Below, in pieces: positions 24,821 to 34,879 of a stretch of 64,000 nt of DNA. Within the stretch, counting starts at the first letter, position 1. Every line of letters starts with the position of its first letter. Below the pieces are notes generated by a model. It worked only from the letters and a program-made list of their open reading frames with translations, had not been told where the DNA came from and did not search any database. Made by a program: the position numbers and the translations under genes. Origin of the DNA: Gentiana macrophylla (Eukaryota > Streptophyta > Magnoliopsida > Gentianales > Gentianaceae); NCBI GenBank assembly GCA_026214975.1, contig CM047810.1:32861255-32925254 (forward strand). The letters run 5' to 3'.

Positions 24821-25661
24821 ATGACTCATCATCCCTCACATATTCCACCCGCCTCCCTTGCTCTTCACTCCTCATATTCAAACAATGTTTCCGATTCTGC
24901 CTCCTCCTCTTCATCTTCTAGCTCAGTCTCTCCCCCATTGAATCAACATACTATGCAGACCAGGGCCAAAAGTTGCATATTCAAACCAAAGACCTTATCT
25001 TATCTAGCAACCTCTCACTCTTCAGTTCTATCACCAAAACCTACATCAATGTCAGATGCTCTTAACAACCCTGCTTGGAAGAGGGCTATGAATGAGAAGT
25101 ACAAGGCACTCATCATGAAGAACCATACATGGGAACTTGTTCCAAGGTCTATAGCACGCAACCTGGCTGATAATTAATAAGTGGGTTTTTAAGCTGAAGC
25201 TTCATCCCGATGGGACAATCAATAAACACAAGGCTCGACTAGTGGCCAAAGGCTTCTACCAGACTATTTGGGATAGACCATAATGAGACCTTTAGTCCAG
25301 TGCATAGGGATTGTACCATTAGAACTATTTTGGCTATTGATGTAGCCTTAAACTGGCCAGTTAGGCAAATCGATATAAATAATGCTTTTCTGATGAGTCA
25401 ATCTTTATGACTCAGCTGAAGGTTTTGTTGATGCAGTCAGACCCGATTATGAGTGTCATCTTAAGATATCCATGTATGGTCTCAAGCAAGGCCATATGAC
25501 ATGGTTTGAAGAATTAAAGACTCAGCTTCTATTGTGGGGTTTTATTCAGTCTAGAGCAGACTCCTCCTTATTTGTGTGTAAATCTGGTAATACATTTCTA
25601 TATGTCATGGTGTATGTAGATGTCATGGTGTATGTAGATGATATTTTGATACCAAGGAATG
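24821..25661 (+). pseudogene. Copia reverse transcriptase, N-terminal part
   Basis: A Ser/Pro-rich linker leads to HTMQTRAKSCIFKP and then NNPAWKRAMNEKYKALI and NHTWELVP, the usual start of the copia reverse transcriptase. Further motifs follow in other frames: [12 protein letters not shown], INNAFL-, MYGLKQ-type. An 18-bp tandem duplication (25604-25621 and 25622-25639) falls on the YVDD catalytic motif, giving VYVD followed by VYVDDIL. The frame is cut at 25661 by the LTR element inserted there. Confidence 0.85.
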
Positions 25662-27589
25662 TGATGTGATCCTTAACGTGAATTGGATCCTAAAATGCCT
25701 GATGACTTGACTGAAGGCACCAATAAACGAGCACCTCGACCATTGGCTAACATGTAACAAAAACCTTGGTATAATGGACACCCACAAGGTTCGTTCATAA
25801 CCTTGATAAGTCCCGTTTGTAATCCAACACACACCAACGAGAGAAAACTCACCAAAACTTAAAAGATTTAAATAAAATATATATCTCAAAATTTTGTCTG
25901 ATTTTTACAATGACTATATTCGCCTTTATATAGGCTACAGACACCAAAACTAATTTCTAATTTAGCAACGTGGGACAAAATAACAATAAATAAAATAATA
26001 GCAAAAATAAAATATTAACTAACCAATGTGGGATAATAAAACATAACTAAAATAAATAAAAGACTATAACTAAATTTATAAAGTTTTTCTTCAATGGGAA
26101 TCACATCATTCCCTCCCGGCTCCGAAAGGATTCGACCTCGAATCAAAAGGATGTCATAAAAAGCAGCAACAAGGATAAAACAAGCCGAACCAACAACAAA
26201 CACCAACGAGATGCCCGGATCAAATACAAGGCGGACATACCACTTCAGATCAATATATCTTCGAGTTGTTAATGTATACATCACCAAGGAAACAAATAAG
26301 TAGTAATGTTGCAAGTGCTCAATGCAAATAATGTTCTCTAGATCAACAACATAGGCATAAGGATTAGAATCTGGAATAACAACACAATACACTGCAACAA
26401 GATCAATGAAAGTGTGCTCCGGTTTTCCACCAATGTCTACCAAAACAAGAAATCCATAGGCAATGTTGGGGCTGGAGTGGGTAGATCAAATAACCCAGTT
26501 TGCTCCTCAACTGGATGATCATCGTGTGCCTGCAGAGAAGACAAAAAAGAACTCGAGCAAGTGCTTTGTGAAATAGAATCAGACTCCTCATTCTCCATCC
26601 ACACTTCCTCATCCACAAATTTTGGATTATTTTCATCATCCATCTCCACCATACTCTCATTTTCCTCCAATTTCTCCATTAAATTTGGCTTATTCTCCTC
26701 GACCACGCTCTCATCATCATCATCGCTCTTCAACTCCTCTCAAGTGATAACAATTTCTACGGTGGTCTCTACAATTGTCTCTGGGATATTGACATTCACC
26801 TGGTCATCCGTAGGTGATATCTCACGCAAAATACGCATTTTCTGCCAAAAATGAGGGCAATCATAATAGTAATGATCACTCCCTTGACAATGGCCGCAAT
26901 AAACAGAAAATAGCCCCGTAGAAGTTTTCGTAACCACCTCGGTGCCACCACGGTTACCTCTACCACCACGATTATCTCTACCACTGCGATTTTCTCTACC
27001 ACCACCTCTTTCCGTTAGCATATTCTGAAATTCAACCTTCATATCATCAAAACGTCGTTCCATTTTCTCAAAATTTTTATCCAGCACAGTTTGTTCCTCC
27101 ACAAATATATGAAAATAAGCATCTATATGACTCTCCTTTGACATTACTCAAGATCTAAATTCACCAATAAGTAGCACACAACAAATTTCCAGAAGGTCCA
27201 AACATAAATATTCGGTAAAGGATTTTTTTGAGAGGTATACCAGAATCACATGTGTGATAAAAAAAATCACACCGTGGGTGTGAATCTCACGTCAAAAGTT
27301 GAGTTCTTTTTTTTTTCCAATAAATACGGCAAGTTGAGGAAAAAAAGAGGCTGGTAAAAGTTGTTTTTTTGTTTTATTTTTGGAAAATTAGGGCAGACTC
27401 AAATGCTATTGAAAATATTAATAGCATTCTGACGTGATCCGTGACCGAATCAGATCCGAAATTGCCGAAGGACCGATTAAAAGTATCCATAAAACGAGCA
27501 CGGAGACCCTTAGCTAACTCGTAACTAAGAACCTTGGTATGACTTCAACCCTTAGGTAACCCGTATCTAAGAACCTTGGTAAGATCACA
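25662..27589 (-). mobile_element. Non-autonomous LTR element with gag only (TR-GAG-like)
   Basis: An insertion splits the copia reverse transcriptase between the YVDD motif and a KDLGDLH/FLGI segment. The left LTR (25662-26108) runs from TGATGTGATCC to GAATCACATCA. Next to it, on the minus strand, is a purine tract GGGAGGGAA. The right copy (27430-27589, from TGACGTGATCC to AAGATCACA) matches the first ~120 bp of the left LTR but is only 160 bp, so it is internally deleted. The interior carries a minus-strand gag frame and no pol. No TSD and no clear primer-binding site remain. Confidence 0.7.
26437..27144 (-). pseudogene. gag-like zinc-knuckle protein of the TR-GAG element
   Basis: About 236 codons in one frame, broken by a single in-frame TGA at 26740-26742. 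The N-terminal ~40 residues are helical and charged. An Arg/Gly-rich stretch (RGGGRENRSGRDNRGGRGNR) follows, then a CX2CX4HX4C zinc knuckle (CGHCQGSDHYYYDC) and an acidic C-terminal third (DDDDES, EENES, DEEVW). This suits an RNA-binding nucleocapsid-type gag. One stop in an otherwise open frame suggests fairly recent inactivation. The frame at 26015-26443 (minus) overlaps the LTR and is probably not a separate gene. Confidence 0.75.
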
Positions 27590-28410
27590 TAGTTCATTGC
27601 ACCATTAAACTCCAGGTTTTCCTCAAGGACCTAGGAGATCTCCATAATTTTTAGGAATCCAAGCCCTCAGAAACAGCTATGGTATGTACTTATCGCAGCA
27701 TGTGTATGCTCAATAGTTGATGAGTAAACCGGGGTTACAGAATGTCAAGCCATGCCTTACACCTATGGTGACTACATAGAAGAATCAACTTAGTGGTCAT
27801 CTGATGTCTAATCCTACCCAATACAGAAGCATAGTTGGTACCTTACAATATTTAACTTTCACTAGAACATATCTTCCCTATGCATTCAATTTCCTGAACC
27901 AATTCATGCAACACCCTATAGTTGGGTACTGGAAAATGATCAAGCACTTGCTTGTATTTGTTAAATGCACTTTGTACCATAGTGTGCACTTTAAACCAGG
28001 TCAGCCACTCCAGATTCATGGCTTCAGTGATGCTGACTAGGGATGTGACAAACATGATGGGAGATCCATTGCATCTTACTGTATCTACTTGGATGGATCA
28101 CTAGTCTCTTGGGCCTTCAAAAATACAACAGGTTATGTCACAGTCCAACACATAGTCTGAATACATAGCACTGACTATTGCTTCTTCAGAGACACAATGG
28201 CTCATGAATCTCTTGGGTGCATTGCAACTCAAGATTGATTCCTTGCCTATTATTTGGTGTGACAATTTGGGGGCATGCTCACTTGCAAGAAATCATTTGC
28301 TACACTCCAGAGTGAAACACATTGAGCTCGATGTACACTTGATCCGAGACAAAATCCTTCAAGGTGTTCTAGGAGTTCAGTTTATTCCTTCTCCTGAGTG
28401 AATTGCAGAT
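27590..28410 (+). pseudogene. Copia reverse transcriptase C-terminus and RNase H
   Basis: Resumes after the TR-GAG insertion with KDLGDLH and FLGIQ, then YRSIVGTLQYLTFTRTYLPYAFNFLNQFMQHP, the standard copia segment linking RT and RNase H. Further on come IWCDNLGACSLARN and SRVKHIELDVHLIRDKI, the RNase H and C-terminal motifs. The run ends at QFIPSPE with a stop. Several stops lie between the two blocks. Confidence 0.87.
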
Positions 28411-28639
28411 ATGCTTTAACTAAACCACTGTCTTCAACGATGATTCACTATTTTAGAGACAAACTAAATGTGAAATCTACCCCATTTAGTTTGAGACGGT
28501 ATGTTAAAATTTGAAGAGTATTTTGTATATCTGTCCTAGGGACTAAAGTGTATTTATGCTTAAGCATGTGTACTGATGCAAATAAAAGTCCTCTCTCCTT
28601 ATATAAGTTTTCCCACCTTTGAAAGTTGACTTAATCAAA

Positions 28640-29100
28640 AAAGAAATTAATATAATAATGAAAATTACTTGACGATGTTTACATATTGATATTTGTTTTA
28701 AAAAAGTCACCATCATAGACTGTTTTTTCTTCTTCTTAAATATATGTATAAAAATTAATCAGTACAGTAAAGCAAATGACTTGAATAAAAAGCCTAGTCA
28801 AAGAGTCTTGGTACAAGAAGATTTTGCTTTTGCCTATATATATAACTTCCCATTGCCCTGATCATGCATTCACCTTAATTGCTTTTCGATCTAGGCTAAT
28901 GTATTATCCTTTTCAAAGAGCCTGTGATCTTCATTCTCCATTTATTTACTTTCCTTCAGTTTAATTTCTCCCTCACATTTCAAGAAAAATGTATTTATAT
29001 ACATATATTTTTGTATACATTTTTTTCCTCTCATATATTTATATAGTTGGTTTATCATTTACGAATTAGAGATCTTGGAATATTTGTGGGATTAAACAAA
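28640..29100 (+). other. Low-copy interval upstream of MIR172
   Basis: AT-rich DNA without transposon motifs between the copia remnant and the microRNA hairpin. It includes the candidate TATA box at 28831-28843 and pyrimidine-rich sequence that could be the 5' part of the primary transcript. Confidence 0.5.
28831..28843 (+). promoter_or_regulatory. Candidate TATA box of MIR172
   Basis: CTATATATATAAC, a strong plant TATA-box match about 270 bp upstream of the hairpin, a spacing in the usual range for plant MIR genes. The start site would be near 28865-28875. Inferred from sequence only. Confidence 0.5.
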
Positions 29101-29198
29101 AGTGGGTGTTTGCAAATCCAGTTTCATCAGGATTCACATGTTTTTAGCGTTTTTCTTTTATGCGAATCCTGATGATGCTGCATTAGCAATAATCGACT
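29101..29198 (+). ncRNA. MIR172: MIR172 microRNA precursor hairpin
   Basis: The 3' arm at 29163-29183 contains GAATCCTGATGATGCTGCAT, the miR172 sequence. Relative to the common form (AGAATCTTG...) it has C for A at position 1 and C for T at position 7. The 5' arm at 29110-29135 pairs with it: over 26 positions (29064+100 to 29189 against 29110-29135) I count only three mismatches and one G-U pair. A lower stem extends to 29101/29198 and the loop is about 20 nt. The 3' arm position and the downstream AGCAATAATCGACT resemble known MIR172 precursors. In plants miR172 represses AP2-type transcription factors that control flowering time, phase change and floral organs. A GTAAAG donor-like site at 29256 suggests a spliced primary transcript. 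The gene is walled in by transposons on both sides. Confidence 0.92.
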
Positions 29199-29577
29199 AA
29201 ATCAAGCTTTCATCATGTCTTCCTCATCGCAAGCAGAAAAACTTCTTCTTTCCGGTAAAGTTGATTTTATTTTCCAGTTGTATTTTCTTATATTTTTCCT
29301 TTTTATTAGTATTATCTTTTTATTTGGAAGAATTAGAACTTAGAGCAACATTGGAGTGAACATGAAAAATGAATATTCTAAAAAATGAAGGGTCTCCACT
29401 CCCCCTATCCTACGGGATGAATGAAAATGTTAATCAAGTAACCCAATAGCTTAAAGTCATGAGCTTGCTATTATATCAAATAACTGAAAGAAATCCTCTC
29501 TTTACAGGGTCCGAACCTCCACACACCAGCTTAAAGTTCAGTCGCTCTTTTAAGGCACCCAAACCCTTTACCACTAG
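29199..29577 (+). other. Downstream part of the MIR172 locus
   Basis: Low-copy sequence after the hairpin. The MIR172 primary transcript probably continues here, with a possible 5' splice site (CCG|GTAAAG) near 29256. No protein gene or element ends seen before the hAT terminus at 29578. Confidence 0.45.
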
Positions 29578-30000
29578 TAGACATGGCAATTTCGTTCCAA
29601 CCTGGTGGATATCCACCGACCCTACCCGTTAAGGTAGGGTATTTTTAAGGATAGGGTAGGATATGAGTTTGATTTTTCAAAACCCGCCGAGGGTAGGGTA
29701 GGGTATGGCTATGTAATTTCTACCCGTCATAATACTAGGGGTGACAATTTCTCGATAATCTTGACCTGTCCCGAATCCAGTTCCGAAAAATCCCGACCCG
29801 AAATTTCAGGATTTATATATATATATATATATATATAGCCATTAAACTCTCTGCTTCCTCCGTTTCTCATTTTCTCTACACCTCTCTTTTGCTCTCTAAT
29901 GTTCAAGAGTGTTGTTTCTCACAAAACCACCCGCTTCTACTGGCTGTTGACTCTATCGCCGTTAACTCATTTCTCCGGCCCCTACCCTTTGAACTATTGT

Positions 30001-30320
30001 TGTAACGCCTCCAGGCCCCGGGTCTTGTAGCGCTAAATGAGTCATAAATAATCCGGTCAACTGCTTAAACAGTCACCCTCTCTTGGTTTAAAAGGGATAA
30101 CCCGAGTTGTTAAGACATTTATTTCTCACACTTATAAGGTGGTAATATACTTCCCCCGCAACCAACGTGGGATATCACATTCTCACCCCCTTAGAAGGGA
30201 TTGGCGTTCTCGCCAGGACTTGTCCCACATGGATTTGTCCCAGTTTCTTCCCTACCAAAGGATCTAGAGGTGGCCCCCGCCCTCACGGTGTGACATTTAT
30301 GTCCGTCCCTACCAAACTAC
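30001..30320 (-). mobile_element. Partial TRIM element (second family copy)
   Basis: The LTR-like part 30001-30179 (TGTAACGCC...ATATCACA, 179 bp) matches the TRIM LTRs at 8208-8382/8541-8715, sharing AAATGAGTCATAAAT and AACCCGAGTTG. The following TTCTCACCCCCTTAGAAGG corresponds to the start of the interior. The second LTR is missing; a gypsy LTR begins at 30321. Confidence 0.8.
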
Positions 30321-32471
30321 TGTGACGTCCCGTTTTAAAATACCGAGTCCATATTCAGAATTGAACGCCCGACACGTATATAACTTAATTAAATTAACTG
30401 ATATACGTAAGCCTCTCGAGCTAAATACAGAGTTAATTTTTGAGGAAGTAAAAGACTCGGGATAACATAAAGATACTAGGGGTAAAATAGGGAATCCAAT
30501 GTTGATTGATTCCATTACAACATCAATTCAAAAGAAGTCAACGAAATTCCATAAAAGATAAAGCTGATAGATAGTCTATGCTGTTACAAAACTTATCCAA
30601 TATAACTGTTAAGTCTATTACAAAATATAAATTATGATAAAACAACTAGAAGTCCCGAAGTCACTCCTCAACAAGCTCGTACATTTCTTCACCCGCATCA
30701 CCTTCTCGGTGGGTAAACAACAACATAAGGTAAGTACAATCGTACTTAGCAAAGGATAGAATAACCGAATCTATACAAATTATATCACAATAATAACAAG
30801 CATTAGTCATAACAAGTATGTTTCTCTCGCTTGCCACACTCCACTAGTCTCACTAGTTGACTTAACTCAAGTAGACATATGTTACATGCTAATCCTAGAA
30901 CACTTTACCGGGTGAGAATGCACCCAGACATTTCCTCAAAACCTATGATGGACACGGTTTCTAACCATGTGGATTATTACGTGAATCTGGTTTGATATCT
31001 GATCAGGTGGAGGCGTAATAATACTGTGAAGCGATGTACAAACGTGCCTTACCAAGGATTAACACGTTTTATCTTTTAGACAAGTCAAGTATGTATTTAT
31101 ACGATTAATCTAACCACCTATGTTCATTATTATAAAAAGCTTCTTAAGGACCACAAGACCTTAGACGGTCTCTACATTACACTACCTAGCACATAGCACA
31201 TAAATATTAGAATCTAATCCAATACTCACGAGGCTAAGAAATAAGGATTCCGATGATCTCAAGTTTCTCCCCGCAGAGGGTCTCCACAAGGTGCTGAGAC
31301 GAATACACCAGAAACCAAACCATTAACCTCTTCATGTTACAAGTACGACATTCAACTCAAGTCAACATCTTATAAGGCTAGAATGTAGAATGTTCCAATG
31401 CTCCCGTGAGACACAATGCGGAGCCAAAGCCACTAGAACACGTACACCTAACTTTACAACACGCCACACAAGGCTTTACACAAACGCATGCTTCAAAATG
31501 AGCTTAAAAACATGATTTTTGTACTACTGGTGCCCACCAGGGCATTTCTGGAGCCCACCAAGGCTTCTTGGCCGCCCCCAACAGACAACATGGGCATCCT
31601 GTTAGCTCTTGGCGCCCGCCAACTCCTTTTTGGCGCCCACCAAGTGTTTTTGGCGGCCACCAACAACAAACAAAGCTCCCTGTTCACCGTTGGCGCCCAC
31701 CAAGGCCTTCTTGACGGCCACCAACCTACCAGATCTGCGAAACTGAAGGGAAAAAGCTGCAACTTTCGAACCAGATACTCATCTAACATACAAACCAACG
31801 ATTTCTAACAATTTCTACTAGCTATTAGCAAGATTCTTAGCTACTAACATCTATATAATCGGTGGAAAACCCCTTTACCTCGAATTTTTGTCCAAAAGAT
31901 GATTTCTTCAACTCGAGCTTAAGGAACACCAAGAACATCAATAACACACACTTAAAGATAGCTTGAAGATGCAACACCCAACTTGAAATTCTTGCACCTA
32001 AACATGGATTAAAGGTTCATACAACCATGCATTTAAGAAACTTGAATCCAAACAAGAACACACACATCTTCTTAAAAGCAAAACTAGATCTATTCCATGG
32101 AAAAACTTACTTGGGGGAGATGAAGAACTTATTCTTCCATGGGTTCTGCACCTACTTCTTCTTCAACTTGTGGTGAGGAAATCTTCAAGAGAAAGATTGA
32201 TTGTTAGCTCATTCTTTCAATTTCTCTATTTTCTCTCAACTTTACTCTCTAGCTTTTCTCTCTTCTATTCTCTCAAGGCACTTTTCCAAAAGAATGAGGA
32301 TGGAAGGGTATTGGGGTGTTGGGCTAATTGGCTCTTCCAATTTTGCCCTCACACTTCACCCTTATTACTCTACCAACCATTCTTTTATAAAAGAATGGGT
32401 AAAATAATACAATAATCCGTATAAATACGAAAAGACCATTTAGCCCTTCCGCAGAGATACAGGGTATCACA
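30321..32471 (-). mobile_element. Solo LTR of a gypsy element (2151 bp)
   Basis: Runs from TGTGACGTCCCG to GGGTATCACA. It is a diverged family member of the LTR at 59371-61537: shared opening layout (CGTT...ACCGAGTCC, then CGGCACGTAT/CGACACGTAT and ATACGTAAGCCTCT), a shared AGGTAAGTACAA...CGTACTTA phrase and similar length. No polyprotein, primer-binding site or purine tract adjoins it, so it is a solo LTR. The flanks ACTAC and ACTGT match only in part. Confidence 0.78.
31529..31725. repeat. LTR-embedded array of CGCCCACCAA motifs
   Basis: Eight copies of a (T)TGGcGCCcaCCAA-like motif spaced 20-35 bp apart inside the solo LTR. Each copy is a partial palindrome (TTGG...CCAA). The LTR at 59371-61537 has a different motif array in the corresponding place. 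Confidence 0.85.
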
Positions 32472-32718
32472 ACTGTTTCGATCAAGTAATTGTTTTCATT
32501 TTTTTTATATTAACATGAATATTTTTTAAGATCATATGTTCGGGACATTCATTTCCGACCCGACGAGACCCCGAACATTCGGGTATCCCGATTGTCGGGA
32601 CCCGACGCTTATCGGGTATGGGCTCGGGAAGAAAAATATAATCCCTAATCTTGTCGGGACGAGTTTGGGTAAGAGGTCTACGGGTTGGGTCCCGACCCAA
32701 TGCCACCCCTACATAATA

Positions 32719-32867
32719 CCCACCCGACTTACCATATATTATATTTTTTATAATGTATAAAGCAAAAAAAATTATACTCTGTAAATAAATTAACAACAAC
32801 GTCACATTTTTTTAACAAGGAAAAATACATGTCATGTTGTCACTAAGAAAAATAAACAGTCAACGAG
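32719..32867. other. AT-rich remainder of the outer hAT element
   Basis: No gene. Continues the outer hAT element after the inner element's right TSD. Confidence 0.5.
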
Positions 32868-32984
32868 ACTTACTTCAATGGTTATGCTGAGACCTCGTAA
32901 CCAAGAGATCACGGGTTCGAGTCCCACCGTGTGCATGTGTGGGTGAGTTGTATTCGGTAAAAAAAAATAAATAAATAAATATTA
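32865..32984 (+). mobile_element. tRNA-derived SINE
   Basis: Box A-like TACTTCAATGGTTATGC (about 32870-32886) and box B GGGTTCGAGTCCC (32913-32925) are spaced as in a tRNA-type RNA polymerase III promoter. A short body ending in GTATTCGGT and an A-rich tail (AAAAAAAAATAAATAAATAAAT) follow. No clear TSD. It does not fold as a complete tRNA, so it is a SINE and not a tRNA gene. Confidence 0.7.
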
Positions 32985-33319
32985 ATGCAATTAATACCCT
33001 TGCCTCTTTGCAAAGATCGGAAGTTACTGCTATGACTTCTCTTTCGAATCGACTAATTCCTGTTGAATTTGCCGGCAACCCTAGTGTTCCATGGTAGCGG
33101 CAGAAAGGTTAGAAACATAGAAATAATAGATTGAATAACAAGTGTTAACTTTAGTGTTTGTTTTTAAAAAAATATGCTTTGACTTGATATTGATCATTAA
33201 CTTTTTTTTTTATACTACTTTTGAATATTAATAATGTGCTTAAGTCATACATTCATTGTAACCAACTTAGTTGGACAATTATTTTTACATTAAAGCTTAT
33301 CACTTGGAGTTGTCGACCT

Positions 33320-33451
33320 TGTACTCAGTACATCGGCCTAACAGTTAGCTAGACTATACTCTGGCATGTCGACCTGGGTTCGAGCCCCGTTTGGGGCATA
33401 ATTAGTGTGTGTGTGTTTCCTTTCGTTTCTGCAAAAAAAAAAAAAAAAAAA
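33320..33451 (+). mobile_element. tRNA-derived SINE with 11-bp TSD
   Basis: Box A-like sequence follows TACTCAGTACATCGGCC, box B GGGTTCGAGCCCC is at 33380-33392, and a TG-rich stretch and a 19-base A tail end the element. It is flanked by perfect direct repeats GTTGTCGACCT (33309-33319 and 33455-33465). Insertion with a long variable TSD and A tail is typical of LINE-mobilised SINEs. Confidence 0.85.
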
Positions 33452-33714
33452 TTTGTTGTCGACCTATGTCGTTTGTTTCGATTTGCGAGTTGGATTTCTT
33501 TATTATATAGAGTTGTGATACTTAATTGAGAATAAAATTAGATATCCATGGATATCCACATACCTGTGGATATTCGTATGGGAAGCGTATGAGTTTGAAA
33601 TTTTCTATCCGCATGGGTAATTGGTGGTATGGATAAAGAAATTTTTTGATTGATAGGGTATGAATATAGCCAAACCAGTATTCATCCGTTCCTATTGTCA
33701 TCCCTAACCATTGG

Positions 33715-34879
33715 GGCTTTCATGAATATTCTGCTGCTAAGGCTTCAAGGATATAAGGATGATCATAAAAGAGTGATAAGTTTTTTTTTTTTGGGGTTTG
33801 TTTGGGATGTTTTTAATATTTTTTTATTTAAAAAAGACGCAATTCATATCAAATGCAAGACAATGCTTTAATTTTTTTTAAAAGAAAATTCAAATGCAAG
33901 ACGAAGATTGTGATAAGTGGCGTATGAAATTTATCTTTGAGTTTGTCTTCTGCGGGAGAAATGGCCCAATAGGCCCATGAAATGATGAATAAAACAATCA
34001 ATTTTAGAGTTAATTTCGGAAAGGTTTTGGTGTATATCGTTAAGAGCTTTTGATGTCATTAAACATTAGTCACAGGGTTGTTGATGATTGGTTTATGAAT
34101 TAATCGAGTTAATAAGAAATTAATATTTAAAGTTGGAGGTTAAAGATGAGGGAATGAGACACTTGTGATATATCTATATGTAAGGGTCAAATTGGCTTTT
34201 TCAGAATGTGTCTAGGGGTTATAGCATTTTTGTGTGGGAAGAAGGCCTTAGATGCTCTTGGTTAATCACACACGTGGTGCCGCTGTCCGGATGGTTTTGT
34301 CCGGTTCGTGTTCAAGTTGTTAAAAAATATTAAATTTTTTTGACAAAATTTCTTTATGAAATTATAATAATTATTTTTAATTAACTTAATTAAGGCTGTT
34401 AGTGTAGATTGGAATGCCCGACTTAGTGTGCACGAAATTTCAAGCACGTGACATGATTATGGTCGGCATAACATATATTGTGAAGAGACGATGTGAGTGC
34501 TGAGTCGGTTTCTTGTATTGAGGAACAAGAAAACTCATGTAATTAAGGAGATTAATTAAATTAAGTCGGCCTAATGATTGAGAATTAACATCGAATTTTC
34601 TCATCTTATGCACTACAAAAATTATGCATTTTTTTTTGTCTCATCAAGTCATGTTGTGTCTGAAGAGAAGTCAGAGCATCTAGTAGTTCGCCGGAGCAAT
34701 CCAAAAGATAGAAGGTCGCAGCCAGTTAAGATACTCCTCCATAGAAAGGAACATCGAAAGGAAGAGGATGCATTCGTAAAATCTGAATTTATAACGTATT
34801 TTCCACGCTTGTTAATCAAAAAACGCTCTGTTGAAACAATCTAAATCTTTGAATTCTAGCCCTCCTTGAGACATCCTAT
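33715..34879. other. Unassigned interval
   Basis: AT-rich, no recognised gene. A frame at 34578-34844 (+) has charged residues but no family features. It might be the upstream part of the LINE remnant that follows, though no reverse transcriptase motif is visible. Confidence 0.4.

Larger units (their letters stand above)
21666..28640 (+). mobile_element. Degenerate Ty1/copia retrotransposon with two insertions
   Basis: In order on the plus strand are gag, protease, integrase, reverse transcriptase and RNase H remnants of a copia element, all broken by stops and frameshifts. It is interrupted by a MITE (23839-24327) and by a gag-only LTR element (25662-27589). No LTR pair could be defined. 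The 3' end is placed by the end of RNase H (28401) and the AT-rich sequence after it. The upstream boundary just before the gag start is also approximate. Confidence 0.85.
29736..32711. mobile_element. Inner hAT-like element with perfect 8-bp TSD
   Basis: Left end TAGGGGTGACAATTTC and right end (reverse complement) TAGGGGTGGCATTGGG. They are flanked by perfect 8-bp TSDs, CATAATAC (29728-29735 and 32712-32719). Near both ends are CCCGAC/GTCGGG motifs, dense at 32536-32700. Without the later TRIM and LTR insertions it would be a MITE of about 500 bp. No transposase. Confidence 0.85.
29578..33706. mobile_element. Outer hAT-like element carrying nested insertions
   Basis: Left end TAGACATGGCAATTTCG; right end, reverse-complemented, TAGGGATGACAATAGG. 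The 8-bp flanks ACCACTAG (29570-29577) and ACCATTGG (33707-33714) agree in 6 of 8 positions, as for an old hAT TSD. Subterminal GGTAGGGTA and GGATATCC motifs match the element at 18696-19989. Its own sequence is non-coding; it contains a second hAT element, a TRIM remnant, a solo gypsy LTR and two SINEs. Confidence 0.65.

Noticed and set aside
26015..26443. 142-codon minus-strand hydrophobic frame
   Set aside because: It runs across the LTR boundary of the TR-GAG element and most likely arises from AT-rich LTR sequence.
31493..31808. 100-codon frames on both strands in the solo LTR
   Set aside because: Both are created by the CGCCCACCAA motif array and have no family features.
32870..32930. 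Possible tRNA gene (boxes A and B)
   Set aside because: No acceptor stem or cloverleaf, and an A-rich tail follows; it fits a SINE. The same applies to 33320-33451.
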